From Pomacea canaliculata (Eukaryota > Mollusca > Gastropoda > Architaenioglossa > Ampullariidae), in contig NC_037593.1 in assembly GCF_003073045.1 (NCBI RefSeq), positions 12,718,735 through 12,782,734 of the forward strand: a stretch of DNA of 64,000 bases, written 5' to 3'. Position numbers and translations under genes: made by a program. Each line of letters opens with the position of its first letter. Position 1 is the stretch's first letter. Below the pieces are notes generated by a model. The model made no database searches. It worked only from the letters and a program-made list of their open reading frames with translations, and had not been told where the DNA came from. Below, in pieces: positions 25,725 to 38,000 of the stretch.

Positions 25725-25779
25725 GGTCACGTGCCTGACACGTGACCGGCGTGTGCGCGCGCATCTGCCGTCCCACGTG
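25725..25779. promoter_or_regulatory. Paired inverted E-boxes one helical turn apart, plus a third
   Basis: GGTCACGTG and its reverse complement CACGTGACC are separated by five bases (25726-25747), so two CACGTG cores (25728, 25739) lie 11 bp apart on the same DNA face. A third CACGTG is at 25774. The pair uses the same 9-mer found three times at 23.05-23.12 kb. Confidence 0.5.
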
Positions 25780-26924
25780 CGCCAAAACAAGGGAGGTAAA
25801 ACAAAAACCGAGTTACGTACAGAATCTAGAACGGTGGTCATCATACTGCTTACACTCCTGTAACATTTCGCGATTGGGGTGAGGGGTGTGTGTGAGGGAG
25901 GATGGAGGAGGGGAGATATTTGTATAAACATATAAAGAAATGATATGTTAGGAAACCGTTTTTCGTACGCAAGCTGCTGAGTCGTTCGCCTTTCCCCAAA
26001 GATGTCATTCTGCCTCTGGGAGGCCAGCCACACACTCCAGTTCTAACGGATCTGGATGGATTGCTGTGAATGCAGCGACAATGCGTGCATGATAAGGGCG
26101 ACTACAACAGGGTGCCGTGAGAGACAACCCAGTGCCTTGCATCTGACGTCACGTGACTTGTAATCTGCCGACGACAAACAAGCTTGTGACTTTGAATGCA
26201 CTTAATGAGGTGCACAGAACAATTCAAATGGCAGTTTAATGTGCGGTTTATATGTTGGACGGCGAACGAGAAAAAAGAAAGAGAGAGTGGGGCTGCAGAT
26301 TCTATTATCAAGAGTTTGCATGTAAACTAAATCTAAAAGTTCGACATAACTCTTTCTGAAGCTTAGCATACAAGCAAGTGATCTCCCTTGATTCCCCGAT
26401 TTCGTTTTCAGGTTAAAAACCAATTTAAAAATGGAAGCTTTCTTTGTTTTATTATCTCTTGTCAGCTGACAAGGCACTTTTGTTAACTTTGCTTATTAAA
26501 TACTTTTCATCTGGTTTTAGCGATAGAATTAATCCCAGACTTCATTCTTCTCACCAAAAAAAAAACAAAACAAAACAAAAAAACACATTGTTTTTAAGGA
26601 ATATATATTTATAGACATTCGATTTTTTTGGTAATCTTATTATTTCTTTTGTTCCAAATTTGTTCTGTTGCTAATTCTCTCCTTTTTCTGTCCAGCTTTC
26701 AGTTTTCTTTTGTCTTTTTTTAAATTTCTTTTGTCTGGCAAATTCTTTCCCTTTTCTCCTTTTCTGCTTTCTTCTTTCCCCTCCCCAACATATACCTCCC
26801 CGGTATACATTCAAATCAGAACCCCCGTGAAATAATCTATTGAGGCTATCTACATGCAGAGAATTCGTCTTAAATTTTCCCTCCTTTGTATTTAAATTGT
26901 CGTGGTAGAGGTTAACGCGGCGGA

Positions 26925-27028
26925 TTTTTTTTTTTTTTTTTTTTTGGGGGGGGGGGGTTCTTTCCTCTTCCACTGCACGGCTGCATTCTGCGCTAAGAAG
27001 TAATTGTTCCAAAAAAAAAAAAAAAAAA
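26925..27028 (+). repeat. Homopolymer runs T21-G12 and A-run
   Basis: A run of 21 T (26925-26945) joins directly to 12 G (26946-26957). A further A run follows at about 27011-27028. Such tracts are prone to sequencing and assembly errors. Confidence 0.9.
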
Positions 27029-28074
27029 CATTAGGCATGCAGATGTTAGAGAAAGTTTTTTGTTTAATAACGAAAATGCTCAGGTACGATGTCTATCGCT
27101 GCTCACCTTTTCGAAAAGTCACACGCTAAGCGATTTTTAATTCCTTCTGAAGCCCTTGAACCATCTCATTAAGATGCTGAGCTTAATCCCCTCTTACCAA
27201 ACTGCGCAATTTCATGGGAGATCGTAGAAAAAAATAGTATCTTTTCAAAAGAAAAACAAGGATAATGAAGAATGGGGAATTATGAATGGGGTGTAGAGAA
27301 TTGTGCAGCCTATTTTTATGTGTGCTGCTGGGCTCTAACCTTCCCACTACAATTTAGTGTATGACTTACAGCTCTTCTTCGTTATTTAAAAACAAATCCT
27401 TATGCTTTAGAACATTCTAGATGCTAGATAGGCTTCATTTCACACAAGTGAAGCAAACAGTAAAAGAGAAGTAGTCGTGGTGTCGTCAGGTTGGCTCCAC
27501 AGATTACGATAATGCAAGCACACAAGGAGACGCCATATCGTCTGGGAGAACATCGAGCTTAAGTAGCCTGAGGACACGCAATCAGTCGTTATGGGCCCAC
27601 GTGCACAGCGCGTCGTAAGCGCGTAGCGGTCCGGTGAATGCGTCTGTTTTGTGAGCTGAAACTAAAGGATAGAATCTGATTGCTCACCTGCTGGATCAGT
27701 TTTAGTGATACTCTGCTAAAAGAAAATAATTTTTTTAAGGGAAGGGGATATTTTTAAAATAAATTTTAAGGACTGCATTTTATTTAAGTGTTTTAGCTCT
27801 TTGATTACAAAATTGAGGAGATAGAATGCAATTAGTTCATGCTCCTTGCTGGTTTCTATGAAATGACGAGTGGTAAGATGGAGGGGTAATGTTTTCAACA
27901 AGGTAATGGCGAATGGTACTAATCCTCCAAAGTTCAAGGCAAGCAATTCTACAGACATGACAAATCATACCCTGCGGTTAGAGGTGGAGAAAGGAATAGT
28001 TGATTACGGAGAAAGACCGAGGAAGAGAAGGATGATTCAAAAATGTCTTGGGACAAGTCAGTAGCAGTTAAGTC

Positions 28075-28345
28075 TTGTTGTCATTCCATTGCAACCTTTT
28101 TTTGGACTTTGTCAAATGCAGTTGACAAGTCTAACAAAGCAAGAAATGACACTTTTTCATCGTTATCACTAAGGAGCGAATCGTTTACGACCTTAAGAAG
28201 TACAGATTCAGTACCTGGACCTTTCCTATAAACCGTCTCGAACGGATTAAGATGTTTTTGCTCCACATGTACACTGAGTTTCGAAAGAACAATCTTTTCC
28301 AGAACTTTGGACAGAACGGACACAATTATATCCCCTACATGTCGC
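28075..28345 (-). mobile_element. LINE fragment, reverse transcriptase N-terminal part (CR1/Rex1-like)
   Basis: On the minus strand an 80-residue frame reads ISVLSKVLEKIVLSKL, PFETVYRKGPGTESVLLKVV and FLALLDLSTAFDKV, the conserved RT segment that usually reads SKVLE...QSAYR..HSTETALLRV...LLDLSAAFD. Only this part of the RT is visible, without endonuclease, catalytic YADD box or 3' end. It is an old, truncated insertion. Confidence 0.8.
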
Positions 28346-28645
28346 CAACCTAAGGGTGGGTCACAGTTTCCGGAAAACCCAATTCACTCTAGCTTTGCAT
28401 CAACAAACCAAACTACATAAATCCATCACAGCAGCAAATCAACCAGCGAAATAAGAGCACCTTCCCCCTCACCATCATATCTCCCATCTTCCATCCTCCC
28501 CCTCCCACGCGCGCTCAGAGCTGTCGGCGTTATTGTCGGGCGAAGATAGTTACTTGTCACCTCATACCTGAAATCAACAGCCGCGATATTAATTTGAAAA
28601 GCGATCGCGCTGCTTGGCCTGTCACCTCCTTCTGAGCCCAGCAAC

Positions 28646-28681
28646 GCGCGTGACACAGCGCGTGACACGGCGCGTGGCACC
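28646..28681 (+). promoter_or_regulatory. Three 12-bp tandem units each carrying a class C (CACGCG) site
   Basis: GCGCGTGACACA, GCGCGTGACACG and GCGCGTGGCACC follow head to tail. Each contains CGCGTG, the complement of CACGCG, at 28647, 28659 and 28671. CACGCG is the class C site preferred by Hairy/HES/Hey repressors, and the Hey gene starts 6.4 kb downstream. Confidence 0.45.
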
Positions 28682-31600
28682 CCAAACCTAGCTGGAAGCG
28701 TCGCTCGTCGTCCCACGCCGGTGACAGCTTCCAGGCCGAGCCGAGCCCGCTAGGTGGCGTCACGCAGTGGCTGGCTGGGCGAGTCGGTGCGGGCGAGCCG
28801 ACTGAGCGCGAGAGACGCTTCGCGACTGGGTGGACGGATGTCAAAACTGACAAAATGTCTACAATCGTCAAGACCTCATCGCGTCAGTTCTGTGGGTCGC
28901 AGCTGAAGGTGTGGCTGGCTTGCCTGCTGGCTGGCCCTGTCAGCTCCCTGAGTGGCTTGCGACCGAAGGATTTATGATGCCACAAAAGCGGCGTTCGCTG
29001 CATCAGGTGTACCGTGACATATGCGTCTACATCCTTGACATGTAGGGGTCAGGGCTGATTTCGCAGTGGCTTGTTTTTCTGGGTGGCTCTAACCTTCCTG
29101 TGGAAACAATGTGATGGCAACTGGATTGTGGTTTGATGCTTCACTGGTAGATATTGTCCTCGTAGCACCCACGGGGTCAGATTTTCACAGTGTAATGATG
29201 ATTTCTTCTTTCTGCAATTATTATTTGTTTGTTTGTTCAGTTTTTGCATTTATATCGAGGTCATGCTAGCCACTGCATTTTTTCTATTTAGAACGAATGC
29301 TTGAAAGCATGCCAAGACAATCACCATGCATCTGGAGTACAATAGTCGGGGTAGGCTGGCGATCGTGACGTGTAATGCTTGTCTCGTTGCACCCGGTTTT
29401 CATGTCACTGATTTATGCTGTCTCTCCGCTGTCCTATATCTAAATATTAAACATAAACATATGTTTTTCGAAGTTGCCACAAGGTGGGTCCTGGTATTTC
29501 TAAAATTAAAAAAAATTAGTGACGATGACGATTGAAGCAAAATTCTTGGTTATTTAGAGTTACATTGCAAAACAACAACAACAACAACAAAAAAAAACAA
29601 CCAAAAAAACAAAAACAAAAACAACAACAAACAAACAAAAGCCCAAAAACTGGCTGTTAGTATGAAAGGTGCTGAGAGTGGACGACATCTCGATGACCTT
29701 TAGAAAACAAACGTCATCTAAACCCTTATTCTGTTGCAAAAGGGGGGCACTAATTAAGTTAGTCCAAACCTTCAGGAATATTTGTTGGTGTTGTTATTAC
29801 CATAACCCAACTTTAGATGCATGGAACTGTACAGATTACTTCCGCTTAATACCTATATGACTTAAGACAGGTAATTAAACTGCGACGAATTTTAACAGTG
29901 ACCTTTGTACTTACGGAAAAGAAGTAGGGAAAATGAAAAAAATTCGTTCCACCTCAGACCCATCCCCCCAGCTTTCCTACCCAACCCGCGTAACACGTGC
30001 TGTGTGAGAGTGGGTGTAGACATGAGGCTGCACCCCTATTACACTAACTGTAATCGTGCCAAAGGCGTTCGCAGTCGCCATTGTAAGCCCTCGATATCGA
30101 TCAGCCATCCCTTTCTCTCTACCTCCGAAACGACCTCGCACCCCTTCGCCTTCCACACCTGACTTCGCACCCGGATTCATGACACCCGCTTTTGTCCCGC
30201 CCTCCCGTCTCGGCGACGGCGCACACCTGCCTTGCTCCCTGACGTCAGTACCATCAAGTCGGGCCGCCATGTTGTGCCGGCACGCGCCTGCGCGAGGTGT
30301 CCACGTGCCAAGAGAGCCTGTCAATGGCGCGGCGCGTGCCACACGGCGTGACACTCCAGCGTCCCGCGCGCTAACGGGATTACCCGCCCCTCCACGAACA
30401 AAAGCGCGGAGTTAACTGCCCCTGACCGCCACCTCATAGCGCACGGCTAAACACCTGCATCAGGGGTGGAACAGTCGCGGGAGCCAGCGAGCCTGACGTG
30501 TGATGCTTGTCCCGTTACACGCGGTTCTCATGTCCCCAGGTTCCCGTCTGCTGGCTTCTGTCTTGTATCTTAATGGATCAAAAACATCAGCACTTAATAT
30601 ATTTTTTTTTTCTCCTCGCGAAACTACTTGAACCAAACTGATTAGAAGCTGTGATAAACGAACGGTAGCTGACTATGAAAAAAAGAATTTTGATGGGAAG
30701 GCTACATTATCAGAAACAACATCACTGTCCAGAACATTTGTCAAGAAGATAAAAGAAAAGTCACTGGTACATCAAAAATGACCATAGGATGTCGTTTATA
30801 TACTTCACGATCAGGAAATTAACGAAGAAATAGTTTTGAGTTTAAATCTTCCCGTTGAGAAACCAGTGACTTTTGTCCTGGCTTCGGTTCTGTTATAGCT
30901 ACGAAACATACATCGGATAGAGAAGAAAGAAGAGAGAGAGAGATAATGAGAGGAGAGAAAGATTTGTGATTTTACTTCGAGCCGACAACTATCACGGCAA
31001 AGCAGCCACAGGTGCTAAAAGCATATTTTTAAAAAAATGGTACGACCGAGTCGGTATTAGAACCCGCAACATCCGAACTTTACTTACGTGCTCAGTAACA
31101 ACAACGGATGCGTCGTCCAGTCCTGAGCGGACACACTTACAGATCACTCAGTCGCTATGGAGACACTTCCCAGCACCTGACTGATTACATATGCATTGAT
31201 GAAACTATTCTTATCTTGTTATGCTTTATTTTAGGAAGTTGATAGTAATTATATATGTCTTGCTTTGCTGACCAATATTCTCAGCTTCTTGCTTTTTGTG
31301 GCAGTTATAGCAATTGTTCTGGTTATTAGTCAACAGCTGGCGATGAATAAACACATTCTAAAATACATGAACCTCTGTTGCTGTTCCATCGATCGTAAAA
31401 GATCATGAATCTTTAAACAAGTATTAGAGAGAAGAGATGCATTGTGCGATCTTTTTGACTGTTTTTATTTTTTATCCAAATGTTGCATCTTTTAAAATGA
31501 TATTATCAGGAATCATTGAAAGGTTCATTACATTGAAGTGACAAGCAAAAAAATGTTTATCATTTCCTGGTGGTGAAGTTCAAGCACTGCGAAAATTTAT

Positions 31601-34196
31601 TATAAGAAAATATACGGCTTACGAAGTGCCTAAAAACGATACTTCGTAAATTATGATAACAGTGTGGAATAGAGATAGGAAAGGGAGGTGTCACTTAGCT
31701 TAACTTTTGTCAATGAATGAATGTTTGATCTCTCCTGTGTAGAAGGACATCATAGCTGCCCACGTTTTTAAATGTTGAATATGTGAAGACATACTTTACC
31801 GCATCAATATTTTATATCCAACGGTTTTTCATTTGCTGTTTGTCTCAAGGTGGGAAAAGCAAGCTTTCTTATTTAACCAGACACATTCAGATATTTGAAA
31901 GATATATAAACTTTTGAGAAATATTTAAAGACAAACATCGTATCCGCTTAAGACGACCTTTGCTTTAAAAGCGCATGTAAATATGCGGTTTGGGGTTCGT
32001 GCCCTTTTCAGGGTTGTGGTAATCGACCGTGTCTTTTCAGAAGGATGTCGTGGAAATCTTTATCATGCACTCTATAAATAGGTGTGAAAACAAATACACA
32101 CAAGCACGCACGCATTACAATACAAAGATCACACCAGGACGATAAAAAAAGGACATCAGTTAGATAAAGTTGATTTAAGACATGAGAAATGTGTTTAAAA
32201 AAGTTAGTCTATCCAGCCCATTCCCCGCTTCTACGGTCATCACTCACCCAGTGTATCCACCTCCCCAGTGGGCGATCTAGCCCCTCTACCACCCCACCCG
32301 TGCAGTCGCTAAACAGTTGGTCATTGCGCGCGCTCATTGCCTTAATGACTTTATAATTAAGGCTCGCATTGTTCTTGCAGACCCGGGCGAGTGTTGACAA
32401 CTACCTCGTCTATTTCCTACAGAAAAAAAAAAAAGGCGCGCCAGGCGATAGTCCGTACCCGTTAAGACCGCTAAATGTTGGCGAGGACTTAATTATGTTT
32501 GGGGAAATGGAACTTTCTTCCACCGATTCTCACGGTCCGAAACGACAAGGGGCAGTCACTCTACACCGACACCTCCCTTCATCCAGAAGTCGGATTCTGA
32601 CGTCACCGCATCTCGTTCACACTTAGTTTGTAGTCCCCCCACCCCTGTCTTTCTCCCTCCCCCTCCTCTCTTCTTCTCTGATTCCTTTATCCCAGCCCCC
32701 ACCTCTCTCCGCGTCTTTAATCAGCCTCTCTTCCCCCGTGTCGTCTGCTTGTGAGAGACGCGCCGCCTTCTTGTTCCCACACGCGAGGGCAAAGGCGAGC
32801 AACCAGGGGCAGACAGCTCCTCCGTAAGGGACATAACCGTTCTTCACTACTGTCAATCGATGAACGCGCTTGACCTCGGCGCGAGCGCACAGCCTGCGGG
32901 GTGGAGGGCGACTTGGAAGGAGGGAGGGGGAGAGTAGACGAGATGAACGCTGGTCAGCAGGCTGGGATGCTGGTGGCCGAGCTCTTCCTGATGTCAAGTT
33001 CTTGCAGGCCCCCCGACTGTCCAGCTGGAGGCGGTGGGAGGGTCCGATGCCAAAGGATGACCAGCGATGAGGTTACTTCTGTCGCTGGGGCTTTGTAATG
33101 ATGACACCCAGTCGTGTCCCACAGTTCTGCCTTTTTTTTTTTTTGCTGACGTGACAGAACAGAAGGTGCTAAGCCTACGGTTGGACGGAGCTCATTCCAG
33201 GTTCATCATTGCCAACGGCCTGCGGACATCCTCGCTGCCTCTTAGTATCTATGACTCTTCTTAACTCAAAGCCATTAACCATCCTCTCCCCAACACAGGT
33301 TCACTTTTGAGGATATCCAGATGACTTGTGGCATGTAGTTAAAAATAATTAAATGAATAAACAGATTTGAAGCGAGAGATACGTGAGTCAGGAAGAGAGA
33401 AGGAAAATGGCAAATGACAATAATTAATGACGATTGATTCATAATTAATTATATAACAAAAGAATGTGCTATTTTATGCACTAATTTACACATGCTTGTC
33501 TGGTTTTCTTTCGCTGTTTTGTATAGTTTTTAATCTCTCAGAAATAAAGACCAAGAGATGAAGGATGCACACTTCTCTCTCTATCTCTCCATCTGCACGA
33601 ATTGTCATATATGTCTATTTGTGTCTGACAGATTAGCGCAAAAAACGTAGATAGTTGATCGAAATACATCTCGCAGAAAGAGGCAAGTGTTATCTACATG
33701 CTTGAAACAAATTATTGAAAAATTGAGCATAACTTTAAAAAAAATTTTTAATATTTCCTCCCGCGCAAAACTCTTTTACATCCATCATGACAGTTACCTC
33801 TTCCGCGTACTATAGCTCCTCAAAACTGTTGACTATTATTGTTAAAATATTCCTGTATCAGTAGTTTCCCATGTCAGTCGAAAATCGGGCGTCCCGCTTT
33901 CCCAGTGGAGATCCTCACTTAAATAGAAGAACGTGAAATAAAAAAAAAAATAATAATAAAGAAAAACATATTGAGTTGTTAAAGAATAAAAATGACAAGG
34001 AAAAGAGAAAAAATACTTTTATCAAAAAATTTTAAAAGGACTTAGAAAAGTAAGGAAAATATTCGGAACCTTTTACATTCAGGGGTGGTAACTACACAAC
34101 ACGAGAGAAAAGAGAGAGCGAGAGCGAGAACACCTGTCCACCCGAAGCCAGGCTGTCAATGATAGTTGTAGCCAATGAGAGGCGGCGTCGGAATGC

Positions 34197-34795
34197 CACG
34201 TGACTCGTGTCTAGCCCGCAGCGGCGGTGCTGAATGGTGGCGCACGGCCAACGGGCGGTCTGCGACTCCTCCGGACGCCGAGCGAAGGGAGCGGGAGGGT
34301 GGGGAGCAAATTGTGACGGTGGGGACGGGGGGGAGCGCGTGCGCGACGCGCGTGTTTTATTTGGCGGCGCGCGTGAGAGCGGCCGTCACTTCGGCACGAG
34401 CGTCGTTCAGGAAGCACATGCATCCGGCGCTCGCACACCCCCTGACCAGTGCTCTGCCCCCGTGTATGTAGACGTCGGTGCCTCTTCTTCTCCCTCGGCA
34501 GCCAATTCTATCTTCTTGCATTTTTACTTCTTGAAGGCGTCGGCAGGGCTACAACCTCCCCCCGGCCTCTTTCCCACCACCAGCGCCGTCGCCACCACCA
34601 CACCCCTCGACTCCTAAAACAGCGCACGTGCGTGGCTAGCGACGACGACAACAACAACACGTGGAGGCTGATGTCGGTGTCTGTGGCTGCACATCTCCCT
34701 GCTGCCGCAACATTTTGCAGCACGTGCAGTTCCTTCTATAGGCACGTGTAATTGCTTGCGAAGGTTAAAGTAAGGAACTTCCGGCTATTCACGTG
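34197..34795. promoter_or_regulatory. Hey upstream region with six CACGTG and three CGCGTG sites
   Basis: CACGTG occurs at 34197, 34625, 34658, 34721, 34743 and 34790, five of them within 171 bp. CGCGTG (class C, reverse) occurs at 34336, 34349 and 34370. All lie 250-850 bp before the Hey ATG. Hey proteins bind CACGTG and CACGCG and often repress their own promoters, so an autoregulatory module is a reasonable inference. No TATA box was identified near the start. Confidence 0.5.
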
Positions 34796-35046
34796 AATGA
34801 CTTAATTTTTTTTTTTTTTTTTAAAGCGACGCCTTGAAAAACAAACAACATAAGCAAATACTAGGCTGACTACGTGTTTGAATTCGTTTTGAATAAAACG
34901 AAAACGTGTCTGTAAGTAAATTTTCCGAGGCACTTCAGAAAAAGGTGGACACTTTCTGCAGTTAGGCCGCAGGCTGTGGGTTTGTCGTCCGTGCGGGACA
35001 GTCGGCGAGTTTTGTTTGTTGTGAGAGTGCGCGGAACTTGTGGAGA

Positions 35047-38000
35047 ATGAAGCGAAGTCTCAGCGACAGCGACTCGGACTGCGATGTATTCGACGAGAGG
35101 CTGAAATCAGGGTGAGTCTCGAACTTTCCATATTTGTATTTCTGTCTCGCGAAATGGACGGGCGCATGCAACGATGCATTTGTGTGCTTGTGTTCTCGTG
35201 CACTTGCATGCGTGTAAGTGAGAGTGTGAGAGAGAGAGCGCATACCCGAAGCTTTGTTTTTAAGTGAGACATCTTTTTCTTTATTAATTTATTGGGTTGT
35301 TGAACTTTTATTTTGTTCAAGTATTTTAGCATCTATCCCATTGTCGTCGTGTACTCAAATATAGAGTTCTGATAGTCTCTAAGAGCAGAGTTAACAAGTT
35401 TTATAAGTTTTTTTTCTTCACTACAACAGATTATAGTTCATCTGTATTGATCACATTTGTGTAAAACATCAACAGTCAGACAGGAAATATATTCAGATGT
35501 TTATCCATCCGTTCTCCACTATCATCACGATTTTAACGATTAAATAAAATAATAATACTAACAATTTCTACACCAAAGCTTTAAAATGGAATGTTAAATG
35601 TTGACACGAAAAATTAATCCGACTTAAGGGGCAGGAGGAACGTTCAGCGTTTGTTTTAATGAAAGAATATATGCATTCATGATAAGCGAATAAACACGAT
35701 GTTCAATTTCTGTGAAAGTTAATAATTTGAAAATATAGTTATAAATGTAAATGAACAATGTGTGTGTGCAACGAATGATAGCAAGAAGTCATTAGTTGTG
35801 GAAGGTTAGTGTTATTATACTTTTTTTGTGTGTCTGCAGGTCGCCGTCCCAAAGCTGTCAGATAACAGACAGGAAGAAGAGACGCGGGGTAAGATGTCTT
35901 TTCCAAGCGTTACACATGACTGAGCACCAACAGTAAATAAAGAAATAGCAGAACGATCAGTATAAATACCTATATTGTTTAATTGTCACTGAGGTATCAA
36001 CAGTTAGTTATCAAAAATAGCTTCTTAGAGCACCATGTTCTCCCTTTAACCTTGGAATAGTTAGTTCCTCCAACTTTTAATCCCGACCAGTTAACTGACC
36101 TTTTAACTCTGACCCGTTCATATCGTTTCGACAGATTATCGAGAAGCGTCGCCGCGACAGGATCAACTCCAGCCTCTCAGAGCTCAGAAGACTGGTTCCT
36201 TCTGCCTTCGAGAAGCAGGTACGATTAGTGCCACAAGTTCCACCATTCTCTCTCTCCTTCTCTGTTTCTCTTCTTCGTTCCTCATTCTACATCGTCTTAT
36301 TTGCTACTAAACATTGAGCTGCTTAGTGAACTAAACATTTATATATTTACAATTTTTGCGGTTCCTGAGTATATTCGCAACAGCAAAGGAAAAGAAAGGG
36401 GAAACAAATAAGTAACTCTCATGACCAGCTGGCTCGTTTCATCTTCAGCAACCGCAGGACATGGCCGATAAAAGAGTGGTCTCCAAGGGGCATCGCCGAT
36501 AGTGACATCCGGCTTCCAGGTCCCTTGGCAGACACTGTCCTTTTGATAACACCAATACGGCCAGGATGAAGTCATAAACTGCACAACATGGAAAAAGTCT
36601 GGGATTTCCGAGGGCATGGAATAGTGGAGGGGTAAGGAGGGGAAAGGTTAGGTTACAGCAGGAACCAGTTCGGACACGGAAAGGAATCGTGTAGCGAGGC
36701 TGACAAGGGCAATCGCAACAGATGTATGTGTCGAGGGATCAAGCGCGGGACCCGAGTGAGGGAATGTTGGGATAAGCCCAGCTATGAACAGAAAGGGGTT
36801 TGGAGGAGGACATGAGCTATGAGGGACGTGGGCAGAACGCGGCGGAATCAAGTCGGATCGAGTCGGGCGCAAAAATAATAATAAAAAATGTGGCGGCGAG
36901 AGTCACGTCCACCTTATTTGTCGCCGGCTAACACAGCCAACACGGCTTTGGAGTCAACACGCCGTGCACCCCCACCCAACTGGCTCCCTCACCACAGCAT
37001 GCTAAATAGTTTTTGAATAGGAAGCTAGAAATAATTGAGACTTGCTAATCATTAGCTCACTGTCACTGAAATCATATCCGCCGGATTACCCTCACCATTC
37101 GATTCGCTTTGTGTTTGCAGGGGTCAGCAAAGCTGGAGAAAGCAGAGATCCTACAAATGACAGTTGACCATCTGAAATTGCTTCATCAGAAAGGTGAGAG
37201 CTGGATTCATTTTGTGTAAATACATATTTCCTTATAAGAGACATTTAAATGGTCGGAGACACGTCAGTTCACGGGGATGGGTGAATCTGAGTAGTATGTC
37301 ACAATGAAACTTATCTGAGGTTAGAAGTAAACTATTTCATTTCTTCAGGAGAATAGAAACGATCCAGACTGTTTCCCGAAGGACACCAGATATAATCTCC
37401 TTTAAGCGTTACTGCATTTCATAGGATCAGCGCCAGGCTGGAGCGGCTGATCGAATCCAACTAGTTGTATTTAAACATTCATAGCAAACAATCGCCGGCA
37501 ACCTGTACTTTGCGGGCGGCCGTTTCGACAAGGGGAGAAAACCCCCCAGCATTATCTGCCCTTTGTAAAGTGTCTTATTGGCGGCAACTATGAACCCTTG
37601 TCACTCGGAGTGTGTCCTGCACCACTCTGCGGAGGCCATGCAGTGTGCAGGAAGGTCATGGGAAAAACAAACTGGGACACGCAACCGACACACGTTGACG
37701 ACAGCCGCCGTAGAGAACAGAAAGGAGAAGGGGAAACATGTGGCCGGGATGCACGTGAAAACATCAGGAATACTAACTCCTTTTTGAGTGTAGATCACAT
37801 TTCGAGCACGAGTAAACATTCAAACATTTGGGGTTTAAAGTAGGAAGCGAGACAATGGCTAGTCCATGACTTAAAAGGAAAACGGACAATGTCGCTGATG
37901 GAAAACTTGTACAGCTGAAGCAGGTATCATCGTGCTTGTTATCTTCTCTGACACCAACATGTCACTGTTTTTTTTTTTTTTTTTTTAATCGGACAGTAAC

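Larger units (their letters stand above)
18041..34196. other. Long gene-poor interval upstream of Hey with CpG/E-box-rich islands
   Basis: About 16 kb without a gene I can support. AT-rich sequence alternates with CpG-rich islands near 18.7-19.1, 19.7-20.2, 20.95-21.1, 23.0-23.7, 25.3-25.8, 28.45-28.95, 29.95-30.5 and 32.2-33.2 kb. These islands hold recurrent CACGTG, CACGCG and TGACGTCA-like sites, a DR1 nuclear-receptor-like element and hairpins, all listed separately. Open frames in the islands run on both strands without conserved motifs, so they are more likely a result of GC content than genes. The arrangement suits distal regulatory modules of a developmental gene. That role is inference. 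Confidence 0.5.

Noticed and set aside
25312-26033. Long open frames on both strands (183 and 200 residues) in a CpG-rich island
   Set aside because: Both strands are open because of GC content. The residues are low-complexity Arg/Ala/Ser-rich, with no domain, splice context or family resemblance.
28426-30415. Overlapping GC-rich frames on both strands (28.4-28.9 and 30.0-30.4 kb)
   Set aside because: They have repetitive Arg/Pro/Ala composition, no conserved motifs and openness in several frames at once. They are better explained as regulatory islands.
32527-32781. Two Su(H)/RBPJ-like sites (TTCTCACG at 32527, TTCCCACA at 32774) as a Notch response element for Hey
   Set aside because: Each fits the loose consensus, but they are about 250 bp apart and not arranged as the paired inverted site. 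Single matches are expected by chance at this length.
36339-36617. Minus-strand 92-residue frame in Hey intron 3
   Set aside because: It reads smoothly but matches no family I know and lies antisense inside an intron. The evidence for a gene is insufficient.
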